A program made the translations under genes and the position numbers. DNA of 64,000 nucleotides from Clavelina lepadiformis. Lineage: Eukaryota > Chordata > Ascidiacea > Aplousobranchia > Clavelinidae. The notes beneath the pieces were generated by a model that was not told the origin of the DNA, did not search any database, and was given only the letters and a program-made list of their open reading frames with translations. This document shows positions 24,201 through 37,185 of this stretch, piece by piece. Within the stretch, counting starts at the first letter, position 1, and each line of letters opens with the position of its first letter. The stretch covers positions 7,440,001 through 7,504,000 of the forward strand of contig NC_135242.1 in assembly GCF_947623445.1 (NCBI RefSeq), in the 5' to 3' direction.

Positions 24201-27200
24201 ACCGCTTTTTTGCAGTTGAAAATACTTTGTTTAATAACTCCTTTCAAACAGAAACGTGAAAAGACTGCTTTTAGCTGTAGTTTTATTTTAATTTTGTCTC
24301 CAGCGAGAAGCTTAATGTTAGGGATCGTTAAAAGAATTAACATCTCTGGTTATACCCTACTTTTGAAATAACTTGCCGGTGACAGCGGCTTGAAGTATTT
24401 CTTCACAATTTACAATGAAATGGCGACAAATATTTGCTAACTTTTGTAATCAGTCATAAGACTGAAGTTTTTCTTAATACCCTACTGGCCTACTCTCTTA
24501 TTGTTTGTCCTTGATGACGTCAACTGATAGAATAGTTTATAACCGCCACGTTGGTAGCGGTTAGTGAATACGCGATTCCACGTAGTAAATTACCAAACTA
24601 GAAATGCAAATAAAGTACCGGTAATTACATTTTAAAGAGACAGTTCCGTTTGTAAATTGCGGTTGGTGTGCATGACGATATTGTGTAGTTTAGTATACTT
24701 CGAATCTAATGTCTTTGTCGTCATTTTTTCCAGACGCTTAAGCTCTTTTATCACTCGTACCAGGAGGAGTACAGGGAGGAAAAACCGTTCCTTGGCAACC
24801 TGGCAGAGAACGAGCACGTAAGCAAGGCTCTGACTCTTCATCACCTCAAGCTCCCGTACATCATGTATCGAGTCCATCGTCATTACACAAGCCTCATGCT
24901 TAATTCGACTGTCCAGGTAGGTAGATGCTATTCCCCTTGTAGATTAGGATAAGGTTACTTCTGGTTTGCATTTTAGGTGTTTTTTTTTCGTTATAATCCG
25001 CGAATACCTTTATTTGTATGAGCTGTAAATGTTAATTAATTGATAATTTCTTTGCGATTGATTATATTGTCGCTGATATGATGTCATCAGCATTGATCTG
25101 GAAAAACCTGTTGTCACAGGTGCAGTGCAGTGAATAAGAAATGTTATGATTTGAAATTGGATCAATATCTAAGATAGGTGTATAAAACTTAGTCATGCGA
25201 CAGTGGGAGTACGTATTACAGGTCCACTGTCTCGTCGTGCAATATAAGTTGCTTATCGCCCAATATCGAAGTGTTTCTGTGTCAAAAACGTTTCGGTCAG
25301 CGTGCTAGTTTGGAGACAATCCAGGCAAGAGTAAATCAAAACGATTAGAAAGGCGAGACCAAACCACGAATTGATAAGATAAAATCTAGTTTCGCACTGG
25401 CCAATTTTAGCGACAACCGTTGTTTTCTTTGTACTTCCCGCTTGCAAGGCTTGTCCAGGACTTGTTTGTATTGCAATACTCGATATTCTAAAACTCAATA
25501 GATGGTGTTGATGGTATTCAATCGTCGTTTACAAAAACGCAAGGGATTTTGTTTACATAAATAAGCAAATCTAGGGTGATATGTTTACTTCACATGTCTG
25601 GCAGTCCTGGTATCGATCTTGTGCAAGTTTTTACGGCTTGTTGAAAACCGCCAGTTTGACCTATATAGAAAAATTTGCAACTGAAATCAGCTGGATTGCT
25701 GCAATCATATCGGGATAGCTTTTCTGGCCGAGGTAGTTAATAATTTTGCTCTAGCACCGTTCTATCTTCTATAAATTTGCGGCGTTATAACAATGTTTAT
25801 GCTTTGCCGCACACCAACTAACTTCTAGGTGTGATCTACGTCACGAACTGAAAATGGTTATTTTTCGATGTGAGCAGACGTAACACTCACTCGCAATATG
25901 TGGTCGACACGTTATCAATAATAAGTAGAACTTCCTTACGGTGTTATTGGAAAGATTGGCTGCATCTGCCTATAGTTTCCATTTTTTGTCACGTAACTAC
26001 TAAATTCCTTGCCATGTTATCATTATCCTAATATTTGTACAGTCTTGAAACGGTTTTTAATTGTCTACGTATGCAGCTGTTGACAATGGAAGGTTGTCCT
26101 ATAACCTTTAATATTACTACATATTTATGGTACTTGGTTATTGCCGATCTCTATAAGGTAGTAAAACTAGATGACGTTGTTTTATGTCGGCCAACCCACA
26201 ATTTTACTGCCCCAGCTTTTAAAGTACCGCAGTACTGTTGGATCACAATAGATTTTATACGTTATATATATTTTTATTGCTTAATTCTATTAATTTTGAT
26301 CTTTTCAGGAAATGACCCATCTACACAAGAATATTGATGAAACCAACCGTCAACTTCCGGTCGGGGAACAGCGCCATCTTTCATCAGGAAAACGACTCGT
26401 TGCGTCATTTAAGCCCCGCAGGTGCATTGAAGTAGAAATCTTATCTTCTGAAAAACTCCTAAAGCAAAGACCCAATTGCGTAATGCAAGTTTGATTTATA
26501 ATTAGGTTAGATGACGTGTGTACTTGGAAATCATTCGCTATCGATTCTGTTTACGATTTGTCGCTATCCCACGTCGCCCGTGACATCACTAATGACGTAT
26601 TGGCTGATTTGAAACAGGTTACTACTCTTGCGAAAATTGCTTTATAATTGACATTTTACATTGCGCGCAAATATTCTGTATACTATACATATTTTAAAAT
26701 TACCTCCCTACAGTTAGAAATATAGTTTTCAACAAAGTTTTTGATCATTTTTCAACGTTGTTTTGTTTCTATAAATTTCCAGATTGGGGAGACTGGCATT
26801 GATGAAGCGGTAGGAATGTCGTTACCTTCTAAATTCACGTACAGTCACTTGAGTGATGGTTACATTCGATCGGACCCACTGCGTGGAACCGACTACTTAT
26901 TAGACGTCTATTTTACCAGCAAGGAATCCACAAATACCAATCAGGCAAGTGCATTGACTTCAAGGTGAAGCCAAAAGCTGTGCGCGACTCAATCAATGGA
27001 TTTGTTGAACTTAAATGAAACGCTTTTGATGATCTAGATTGCGTGTTCATGTCATGTCGGGGTCACCAGTGTGCTAACTGAGCGTGTTCTTGTTAGGCTT
27101 GATTGTTGTTAATTATTGCTTGATCGATTGTTTGTTAGTTCGACTCCATTGTTAAGCGCGTTCATTAACTCCTGATAGTCTAGTTGAGCATCACAGTACC

Positions 27201-29593
27201 AAAACCAAACTGTCAATGTTTTCAATATTGATATATTATGTTGATTCTCAACGAAACAGTTACTGTTTTCAGAGCACTGAATAGAGTTTCATTCGGTTCT
27301 ATTAATACCAGACTGTACAATTAAGAACGCGCATTGAACGCTGTGGTAACGAATCACGTAATTCAGAAGTAATAGTGTGTTACGTATACCGGACACGGCC
27401 AAAATATACTGCAGCGCTTGCTGTAAAACACACGAAATAAAACACTAATAATGTTATAATATCATCAGATCGCTTTGTGACGTCCATTGTCGGCAAAGCA
27501 TCGGCGAAATTGGTCGTCTTCAGCTGTTGCTGGTTTCTATAATTTTTCTCACATAGCCTTGTATTGACCATACAAAGCTTTTAAATCCGAATGTTTATTG
27601 AAGTAAAATGTTGTTCATAGTCTACACCAGGGATGTCCAACCTTTTATTATAGTGGGCCGCATTGTCACTTGAAATAATTGAATGGGCCGCAAAACCTAT
27701 TAAATTTCAAGAAAAATGGGTACATGAAGTACATACTTTTGGAGTGAAAATGACTAGCGGGCCGCACAAAAATCTCAGGCGGGCCGCAGGTTGGACATCC
27801 CTGGTTTACACAGTCAGAATTTTAAACAATGTGCTGGGTCAATAGTTAAATTCGTATTTTTTCTGCTAGTCCCAAGCGTTTTCAAATCTTTCCCAATGTA
27901 AATTTTTCGGCACAAATATTAGGAAAATGTTGTATCACATCATATTTCCCTACAACTAATAATAATCCACGCATGTGAATTTCTAGGTGCGTCGTGTTCA
28001 CCTGGTCAGACCAGCAGGAGATTTGGAAGTGTCAGCCATCAGACAATCATCATCTGGTGAGTTAAAGGAAAAGTTAATAACATGGGTTCTTAGCCATGGT
28101 CACTTATAGGGTTGTGCCAAATTGAAAAATTGGATTTGCGAAAATGTTATACGAATAAGTAAAACAAGGATTTTGGTGAACGCTGAATCTAAGTACTTGG
28201 CAAGTAAGGAAATCGTGATTGAAACGTGTCACCTTGATAAATTTTGAAAACCCACAAATTTTTTGTTAATATGAAATTACTAATGTTCTCGCAACTTTTT
28301 AATCGTCATTGCAGAAAATTATAGAACCCAAAAGCTAGAGGTTTTGCGATGGTTTTCTTATTTTATGCAAAATCAAGGGCTCGGTTAGAAGCTGTCTGTA
28401 AGATCCATGATCGGTGCGGCACAACCCGAAGTCACTTAGTTCTATTCGGATTCCAAATATACTCTGGGTTTTTATGTTTGCTGGAATTAATGATGTCCGC
28501 TGCAGAGAAACTAAGAGTATTTTGCTGAACTGGTTTTATTCTGCTTTCTATAACGCTTAAAGCAATACAGTTCTGAGACATTTCGTGAACAGTCTCGTGG
28601 TAATAAGTAAATTAATACTTCTGAAAACATGCCAAGCTATAATATTACCAATTACATCAAACCACCGATAAATGTAACAGTTTTTGACAATTTTTAGGGT
28701 GGCAAGACGTGGATTTTTATATTATTCTCCCGGTCAAGAGATCGAGACCCTCCGAGTTTGAGTCCTTCATGCGCACCTTTTTCGAACCGACTTTTCTCCT
28801 TCGCACGGATGTGCCCTCATCCAATCTTATCGTGATCCCATTTGGGGAGGAGAAAACTCCGGCATTGAGCTCGCAAACTCCATCGTCAAACGACATCGTC
28901 CACTGGTACAGGGCGACTTATCCGGGATCGAAATTCGTCATCTTGGAAAATGCAGCTTCTAACGCAAAAGATGCTCTCCAGCAAGCCTACGCCAAAGGCA
29001 TCATGTACGCCTACGAAGAGTTAAAAGAAGATAAAATCAAGCTGAAGAGATCTGTGGTCATCCTGACAGATGTCAATATTAGCTTAACACACGATGTTTT
29101 AAAGTCCTGTGTTTTTCGTACAGGCGTCCCATCCCAAGGCTACGCGTACAGCAGTTATTACAGTAATTATAACTTCGTTGATTATAAAAGACGACGGAGA
29201 AAAGCAGGGCAACCCCCACCGTCCCAATTATACCAACCCGTTCCTTTTCGTGTGTACCCAAGCGTAGGGCTAGAACCTTGGCCAACTTCGCTCGTCCCCC
29301 AAAATCCAGACTCTAAATCCGGTCGCGCGGCTTTTCCGCACGAAATGGTAAAATCGGAATTTGGGTTTTGGGACAGTGGTGTGATTGGTGACGATGAAGG
29401 AAACGCGGTAACAGCGCCATTGTGCGGCCGTTTATCAGACATTTATCCGTCTGCCAGCGAGTCGGTGTCGCTGGCGAACAGCAGCAGATCTGTTAGAACA
29501 TTCCGTGATTTGCTGTACGAAAAGATCTATGCAGGTCATTTGACTTTGATGCGTGTTCCAGATCGCGCTTTTGTTAACATTCCAAGAAGCTGA
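15224..29593 (+). CDS. Chondroitin sulfate synthase (CHSY1/3-like)
   Basis: Twelve exons: 15224-15907, 16174-16281, 16471-16596, 16847-16963, 20974-21091, 21903-22018, 24734-24916, 26309-26421, 26506-26617, 26783-26944, 27987-28056, 28698-29593. Phases agree throughout and give 934 residues. CHSY enzymes are type II Golgi proteins that extend chondroitin by adding GlcA (N-terminal domain) and GalNAc (C-terminal domain) in turn. Here one membrane segment lies near residues 145-163. The first domain is well conserved: YPPQKK, WFIRADDDVYI (DDD at 323-325), NFCMGGPGVI and EDVEIGRCV. The C-terminal domain aligns over its length, but the family DVD is DVN (761-763) and the WGxEDVD block is missing. 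The cytosolic N-terminus is about 143 residues, far longer than usual. The intron after exon 10 has a GC donor. The family call is firm; bifunctional activity is doubtful. Confidence 0.93.
18074..19705 (-). repeat. Dispersed repeat, copy 2, in CHSY intron 4
   Basis: Reverse-complement match to 3497-4997. It is longer than copy 1, partly because of about 110 extra bases near 18435-18553 that are absent from copy 1. The outer limits are approximate, set where similarity to copy 1 stops. No terminal inverted repeats or target duplication could be defined. Confidence 0.72.
18536..18574. repeat. 17 bp-arm palindrome inside the dispersed repeat
   Basis: Arms at 18536-18552 and 18558-18574 are inverted copies with one mismatch around a 5-base loop. 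Only one arm exists in the other copy of the repeat (near 4611), so the second arm arrived with the extra DNA next to it. Confidence 0.6.
27628..27803. mobile_element. hAT-like MITE in CHSY intron 10
   Basis: A 176-base element with 15-base terminal inverted repeats CAGGGATGTCCAACC and GGTTGGACATCCCTG. It is flanked by 8-base target duplications GTCTACAC (27620-27627) and GTTTACAC (27804-27811), which differ at one base. The CAGGG-type ends and 8 bp duplication are diagnostic of the hAT superfamily. The inside contains repeated GGGCCGC and no transposase, so it is non-autonomous. It lies between exons 10 and 11 and should be spliced out. Confidence 0.88.
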
Positions 29594-32500
29594 CGAATCG
29601 TCACGTGATGAAAAGCCCGACAACGTCGGTAAAAGAATGTCAATCGTCATATTTCGTCGTATTTATTTTTTCATACCAATTTTTACCGGTATTTGTGTCA
29701 TTTCCTAAAGCTGTTATTATTTATTGTTAGCATTTTTTCAGGGGAGGCGCATGCCTTTTGTATAGCGCTTTTTCATTTTAGTAAATTATTATGTTTTTTT
29801 TTTCGACTAGTGCTGCCAATCGCAACGTGTGAACTGAATCTTTTGTCGTGGATAAATACATCGCGATTGTTCGTCGTTATTCGAGTGTGCGAACGTATCA
29901 GATTACTTGCACAAGTACTCCACTCTCCACATAGATGGTGCGTTACTGCAATAAAAACCTTTCAAAACAAGCAAGACAATGCAATACGTATTTTGCCTAA
30001 TCGTTGGTTACTGAGTACCAGTACCTGTTTGCAGTTATTGAGTTAACTGACCACGCTTTTTTCACTAGACCCTACGGGCTTTACTAGTGATATTTGTGAA
30101 ATTCGATGCAATTATTTCGGAATTTTAAAGTGATTCCTTATTTGTTAACGCCTAGTAAGTGCATTTAGTATTATTTTTTTTCTTGCTACGTAATTTTTGT
30201 AACTTTCTGACAACGTATAATTCTATAAATTCTTGCAATTGTTGTCGATGTAGTTCAAAAACATTTTCGTCAGTTTTCAGTTTTACCAACGATAACAGTA
30301 ACAACAACATCAAGACTCCAGCATTTGATAAATCATTTTTGTCTGTAATCTCATGATGCAACGCTCTCCGTTATACAATTCCCTGTAGTTTGCGCTGTTT
30401 TTGCCCTATCATTTTTCTCGCGTGGTCGAGTATGTTGGGATATTATGTGTACGGGTATACCAGTGACTTGCATTACTCTGTTCCGCTTCATTGCTCACCG
30501 TGGAATTCCTTTGTACGCTTCAATGCTTTAACCGTTCAGAAAAGTGGCTAAAATTTTGGCCCAGTCGTACCCTTTCGGTGTATTACCGTAGGTTAGTTAG
30601 CAAAAGATAACTAGTTCACACTGTGCAGTGGTATAATTACAACGTTTTTGGTACGATAGACGAATTGAGCCCATTGGGATTTACTTGCCCGATTGTTTTG
30701 GTGATGTTTATATCTGTAAGTTCATCCGTGTTATTTGATTTTCCTTGTTCATCATTTTCCCTAATACGTGCGCCTGCCGTGTTGAACCACTGGTGTGAAT
30801 CACGTTGTCTATAATTATATGTTGCTGTTGTTTTTCATGTATCTGTGAAATAAGGTTACTGTACTGTCTACTTTTTTTTCTACACTTAATAACTAAAATT
30901 GCTTTTCGCAGATATTAAGGTGCCTTTGAAACCAACAGATGAACAGACGTACTAGTTAAAATTCTTACGAACTGTTTTGCCGGATTGCGCTTTGTTGACG
31001 TACTGTTTAACTGTTACTTGGTTCTTGTTGATCGGGTGCTCTATGAGACATTGTTTAAACGTACGGTAGTCTAAAAGTGATGTTTCAATTTTCTAAATTT
31101 CTGATTCTATTTTCATTCAAAATATTTTTAAATTTTCGTTTTTGGACATTGCATTCATGAAAAGGTGATTCGGTTTGGAAGCCATTTATAGACAGTAATT
31201 GCGCGCTTTTTCAAAGCTAAAATTATCTGATTTTTAATTGACCGCTGGTTTAATTTGCTCCTGGTGATATCTGCTGTAATTAACGATAATTTATTAGTAT
31301 ACTTTTATATCATTTTCACGATATCGTAATTCAATGTTATTCATTAAAACAATTGGATTGTTTAAAAAAAACGTTGTTCTGTCGGTTGGAAAAGCAGGCC
31401 AAGAAATGATTTACCTTAGATCTAAAATTCTTCTCCACAGCAGTCGCAACCACGTCGGTTGTATCAGCAGACCGGTACCATGACAGGGTGCTGGTCAGAT
31501 ACACTGCTTTAGGTATCTGGCTCTCTAGCACATGACACGTATACTTTCCGGTTGCATGAACTCACTTTTGCGAAGAGCCGCAAGTTTCCACGTGTCATCA
31601 ACACTTTTCAATTATCCCTGGAGACAAGGTTAGCATGTTTTACCACTTCCAGCGTAAGCGTTTTACCTACAAGGCTTTTTTTCGTGTTTTTGGTTTTGTA
31701 TAATACAGAATCCGGTAACCGTGTAGTATTTTCTGCATTGAGTATAGTTAAGCTTTTTGCATATTTTACATTTCAACCACCAGTCGCCCGTGATGGAAGG
31801 ATTACTTGTATATGAGCTTGTGCTAAACTGCTGGTAAATTATTTTGCGCATGTCCGTTTCTTACCCGAGCACATAAAATTCGGTTTTCATACGTCACCAT
31901 TCTTATTGGTCATCAATTACTCTCTCAGTCACCACTGAAGTAAGCGGGACTTCCACAGATGGTAGAAAAGGTTTCAAGGTTTGAGATGTCGGAACAGTTT
32001 AGATAACAAGATCTGCCATCAATGGTCACTTCATTAAACCAGCAGGTAGCTTTTCAGCGCACCGTCCGGAGAACGACGTACTACTAGCACAAGAAAGCAG
32101 CACGCAATTTTCCGGTCTGCTAACTGAAACAAGAATTTGGTTTCTGACTACATTCTACTCAAGAAAGCCTAAACCTCATCTGCAAAAAGCTTCCCCAACG
32201 CTACTAGCTCAAAAACAATCTTCTTTATTATGTAGACCTTACAAATATTCTGCAGAAACTAACGCAAACATTTTTCTAATAAACTTTGCGCTTACGTTGC
32301 TTGTTGGTTTGGTTTATGTAAATAAAAAGAAAATCGGCATTTTTAGCCATTAACGAAAAAAATTTTGTAAAATATATATTGACTATTTAATGAAATTGTA
32401 CAACTGTATATACAGAAAACCCGAATTTTGAAAACTTATTACCCGGTTTCAATTTCCGCTGCAAGGTTTCTCTTTCTTGGCATGCAATTCAGTTTATCGT

Positions 32501-35500
32501 TTGTAGAAACTGTTGTTACATTTCCATTCATGCGTTTGTCTTCAGTTTCCATTCATGGATCAGTGAACCAATGCCTACAAAGGAACAAAAGCTACGCTTT
32601 GCCTGTCTTCTTTTTCGGTAATTTCGTGAGTGCGAGAAAATAAGCAAAGTATATTCTTTAAAAATCTTGAAACGAAAAATTTTGTCGTTGAAAACTTAGT
32701 TTAAAAGTCAAAAGTATGGGTCGTTATAACAGAGGTAACATGAGCAAAATCTACAAACTCTGATAAATAAAAAAGAAACCCCAAGCACCGTAGCCTAGGT
32801 CATATCTGCTAATTTTCCATCAATCGCAATTCTCTATTGAACTCATATGTAAGCCCCGAATATCAAGCAAAGTGTTAAATACAAGGTAATTTGCTCTGAG
32901 TCAAGAGATTTATTTTAAGATCAATGAACCATCGCAATCCATGTTGGCTTTATCATGGATGACTTGTATCCAGTCTCTGAGCGGTTTAAACGACAAACAG
33001 AATTATAATGTGGACTTCAACTTCACTTTAGATGTCAAATGTAGCATTAAATCAGCGAAATACGCCAATTGTCAACCCGCCTAACAGGGTATTATCATTC
33101 TATAACAGTTTTAAATAGAAAACACAAAAAAATTCAATAAGCTTACATATTTTCAAGTTTATGCAAACGTCTAGAAAACTATAAAGATACAAAATGCGTC
33201 TACCAAGCGTCTACCAACAATTTTAAACAACCGTCTACTAAATCAACCTCAGCTGCATCATTAGAGAAGCTGATTTATTACAATATGCAAAGTAATCTAT
33301 TAGAATAATTTGGTATCCTATTTTAATTTATTCTATTCGAAAATACTCTACAACACTTACCTTTATCCAAACATTGCACCAGTTTTCTTGCTTGAAACTG
33401 GTGGATGAATGTAAAAATGTCTACCCCCAATGACTAACACACCGGTGTCTGAACATTTCAGTTAGTGGGCCAGACAGGTATGTGTTCCGCTTAAACGCCA
33501 TTCCGTGACGAAGTATTCGCCCATGAAAATAGTTTTACAATTGCTTAGTCGGCAACTTAAGTTTGTCAGCATGTGAAGCCTCAATCTTCAATCAGTGATG
33601 CGAGACAGGTCGTATAATTATGTGATACCAAATCTTGATGCACTGTACGAAGATGAGCTCTGCCGCTTTTTATAAACATTTTCGATTTAACAAACTAATT
33701 TTTTCTCGATACTTTACTCAATTGTAAACATTTTCCAAATTATATATCTAACACCTTTCAATAAATAATACAGAAGCTATGCATTCGGTTTTGCTATGAC
33801 GTGAATGCGTGCCCGGAAATACTGTAGGATTAAAACCAGTCAAAATTGTTATGGTGAATATTGTGTGACAAATTGACTTCAGACAATACAGAATTTAGAA
33901 AATTCATATTCGTAACAACCTGTATAGGTTACTCAAGGCTTCTTTGTCCGTTTTGTCCTCTATCTAAGAATGGAAAGCTCCTAGTTTATCCAAAGATATA
34001 TATTTGTTCATAGTATTATCTCTTTTCAAAGGAGATAATCAGAAGAGTTTAATTGAAATCTACGGAATAATTTTTACGGTATTATTGGCTAAAATGACAT
34101 TTTTCTTTCTAACTTTTTACAACGGTAAGTAACCGGTCAAAAATCTGCATTGAAGAAGTTAATCATGGTGTACACTTTTTAGACTGGATCCTGTATACCG
34201 GTGCATTTATTTTACAGTTTTTGAAATTACGTTGTTGTCTCTTTGGTCCCACACTTCTCCTATGATTATAAAATCACCTGCCTATACAGCTAACGAAGCA
34301 AAAATTGACAGTGTTTGCTTACCTTATGGTGACGGCACCAAATCTGTACAAAAAAATGTATTAAGTCTGGTAATGTCATTAAATTATGAATTGTATAAAT
34401 TAGGCGGTAGATGTCGCCACAAGTTAGAGCAGACCCAAACTGCGAAACAAACCAACCACGAGCATATGATCTGCCTGTTCAGGATGCAAACTCGCCTCAG
34501 TGGCTGCTTGATTCTTGAGCCGACAATCCGACTTTTAATCAGTGTAGCCGACAGATCATTTGACTGAAACAACAACGACAGCGACCACCTTTACGTCAAA
34601 TCCAACTAACACTTTGAAACTATGGAATTCTAACAAGACCTAGCAATATAGAAAAACCAATTTTGTATACGTAGAAAGGCATGTCTAGTATAAAAAAGAT
34701 ATTTTGAAAAAACGTACCGTATATACCCCACGCCAAAATGTTCATCAAAATCATGGGCTAGATTAGAAGAAAAGTAGTTGATTGTTAGAAGGTAAAATGT
34801 TTTTCTATATTAAGATTGAATTTATCACAAACAAATTTAAATTTTTAAAACGGTAAAAACTGGCACAGTATCTCTGTTTTGTAAACGACAAATGACGTCT
34901 ATATAGACATATAGTAATGACGTTTGCATACGAAAAGACTTGCCGAAATGTTTTCTAGACTTGTCATAAGCAAAGTTGTTTTTATTACACTGCCTGTAAA
35001 ATTTTATGGACAAAAATGGGTTGTATTGTGATAAAAAGCTCGAATTGTAGTCTTGTACTTGTAGTAGCTAAAAAGCCTCTCAAACAAGTAACGTATATAT
35101 TCAAAAATAGACATAGAAGATTTGCGTAGTATTTTCCGTAGACCTGATTATGTTACTTATTATTATAAACTAATTTCAGAAATCGTGTCGATGTGGTAAA
35201 ACAAATACTATTAAAAAGTAACAAAGTATAAGCCATAAGCCATAAGCCCGCCAATAAATCTTCAGAAAGATGCAACTTATATCCGCTTGTGGATCTTGGT
35301 ATGCGGTGGAGATCTTGTGCCAAAACAAAAACGATGCGTGATGTAGAGGTAGAAAACAGGAAAAAAAATAACGGCAAATGATATCAGATCAAAACTCACC
35401 AAAACCAAATGAAATCACCAAATGAAAACATCGAATCTGTTGCACACACTTATTGTCGCATGTCGTGTTCCCATGATAAAAATGATTATTATTTAATTCA

Positions 35501-37090
35501 TCAAATTGCTTTTTGGTAATTTTATTTCTCAGTATAAGTGCAAATCGTTGTTAAAATAAAAGATATTTTTTATCGTTAATCAAAACTATTTAAGTGTAAT
35601 AAAAATGTAAAGCAGCCTAAAACATCTTTTTCCAACACAAAACCAAACAAACCTGATAATTTTACAAGTTTTTGTATTTTTGTTCAACAGAATGACAATT
35701 AAATCAAGCTATCGGAAATTTAGCCTCAAGCGCTAAATTTACTGCGTGACAAAGAAATATCATAGGGTAGCAAAGGCCAGTTTTTACAAAAAGACTGGCA
35801 CGATATGATACTTGGTAACTATAGCTGTAAACAAATTTAGCAAGATTTCTATATTTTGCAATATCTGTATCAGCGGTTGTTGTGGTCAATGATTTTCTTG
35901 GTAACGTAGTTGTAAAAGTTGAACGTAGGCGTGAGTTAATTAATAAAAATTAATTTCAAAAAAGCTAATTTCACTCTGAAAGAGTAAAAGTTAACTTCAC
36001 CTTGCGGCCTATACGCAAAATCTAACGCTCGAGGTTTGAATGAGTCCAAAAGGAGCAAATCATGTTACTGTATTTCGTTATGCTTGGTTATTTCTTTAAA
36101 CTGTTATTATACTGTATTACCTATTTTCTTCTTGTGAATAAAAAATTTACAACATAACATAACGCATGACGTAACTTCAAGACCTTATTAATATGTATTC
36201 TAAATGATTTGTAAAGACGCGTTTGCTGTGCAGTGCAGTTAACTTTTGAAACAAAATGCAATAAGCCACGTTAGCTATACAAAAGCATGTCATTATACTT
36301 GTAAAGTATGACTTCGAATCTTCGTATACAGCAAACGTTTAATAATGTAAAATAATATGAAAGTCAATTCCTTTATGTATATCTTTCTCAACATTCGTAT
36401 TTTACTTTTTTATCAGGTTTACGATTTTAATGTCCGTCCAACAAGCTGATAACAAAAGCTGGATTTCAGGAACAGTTATAGTTAAATTGTACTCGTTGTG
36501 TGAATCATAATATAAATTAGCCATTCAGCAGACTAAATGTCGAACCATGGACGAGTTGGATGGCCATTGCGTCGTGCTATCAATGGTTAGATATTGGTTT
36601 GGAATTCCCGGATAAATTTCACTTACAGTCTAATCTAACACATTATTATATGACATTTCGACTGATGACATCTTGTAGTATTACTTTTAAAGTCGTTACT
36701 TAGCAGTGAATCTTTACACAGGCCCGAATCAAAACGTTACATTTAAGTTATAATATGTGTAATTAAAATTGCCCAAACCCAGCAATTTAAATATCGTCTT
36801 AGGTTCTTGATTGCTAAAATTAATCGTGCCAGGTTTCATCAAGGCATTCCTGTATGTCCGTCTATAGGTAATTTTCTGATGGATTTCTGTAATACAGCTA
36901 TAATTAGATAAAAGAAATTAATTTTTCACTGACGTTTGGTAAAAACAAGACGCAACAAAGTAATGTCATGAAATATATTTAATATCGTGCGGTGTCAACC
37001 CGTTCGTGATGAGTAACCCTTCCCAGTAAGCTAATTTAAAACCGAGGTTTACGTAGCCTGCGGCACAGAGCTTTCCTAGAGCAGCCAAGA
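29594..37090. other. Gene-poor intergenic region
   Basis: About 7.5 kb between CHSY and the sushi gene. A possible polyadenylation signal for CHSY, AATAAA, is at 29950-29955. Open frames of up to about 117 codons occur (for example 29693-30046 and 34232-34567), but they show no domain, conserved motif or splice pattern. I see no RNA gene or clear repeat. Confidence 0.5.
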
Positions 37091-37100
37091 TATAAAATAG
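37091..37100 (+). promoter_or_regulatory. TATA box of the sushi-repeat gene
   Basis: TATAAAATAG lies 95 bases before the start codon at 37186. Transcription would start near 37120, leaving a 5-prime UTR of about 65 bases. No upstream acceptor competes with this reading. Confidence 0.55.
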
Positions 37101-37185
37101 CAGATGTTACCAAAGAATAAACAGTTATCTTAACGTGTCTTCAGCTGAAGCAGCGCGTTAGCGACAAGAGATTATTATTAATAAA

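Noticed and set aside
34232..34567. 111-codon plus-strand frame
   Set aside because: The start is not supported, and no domain, signal peptide or neighbouring exon is seen.
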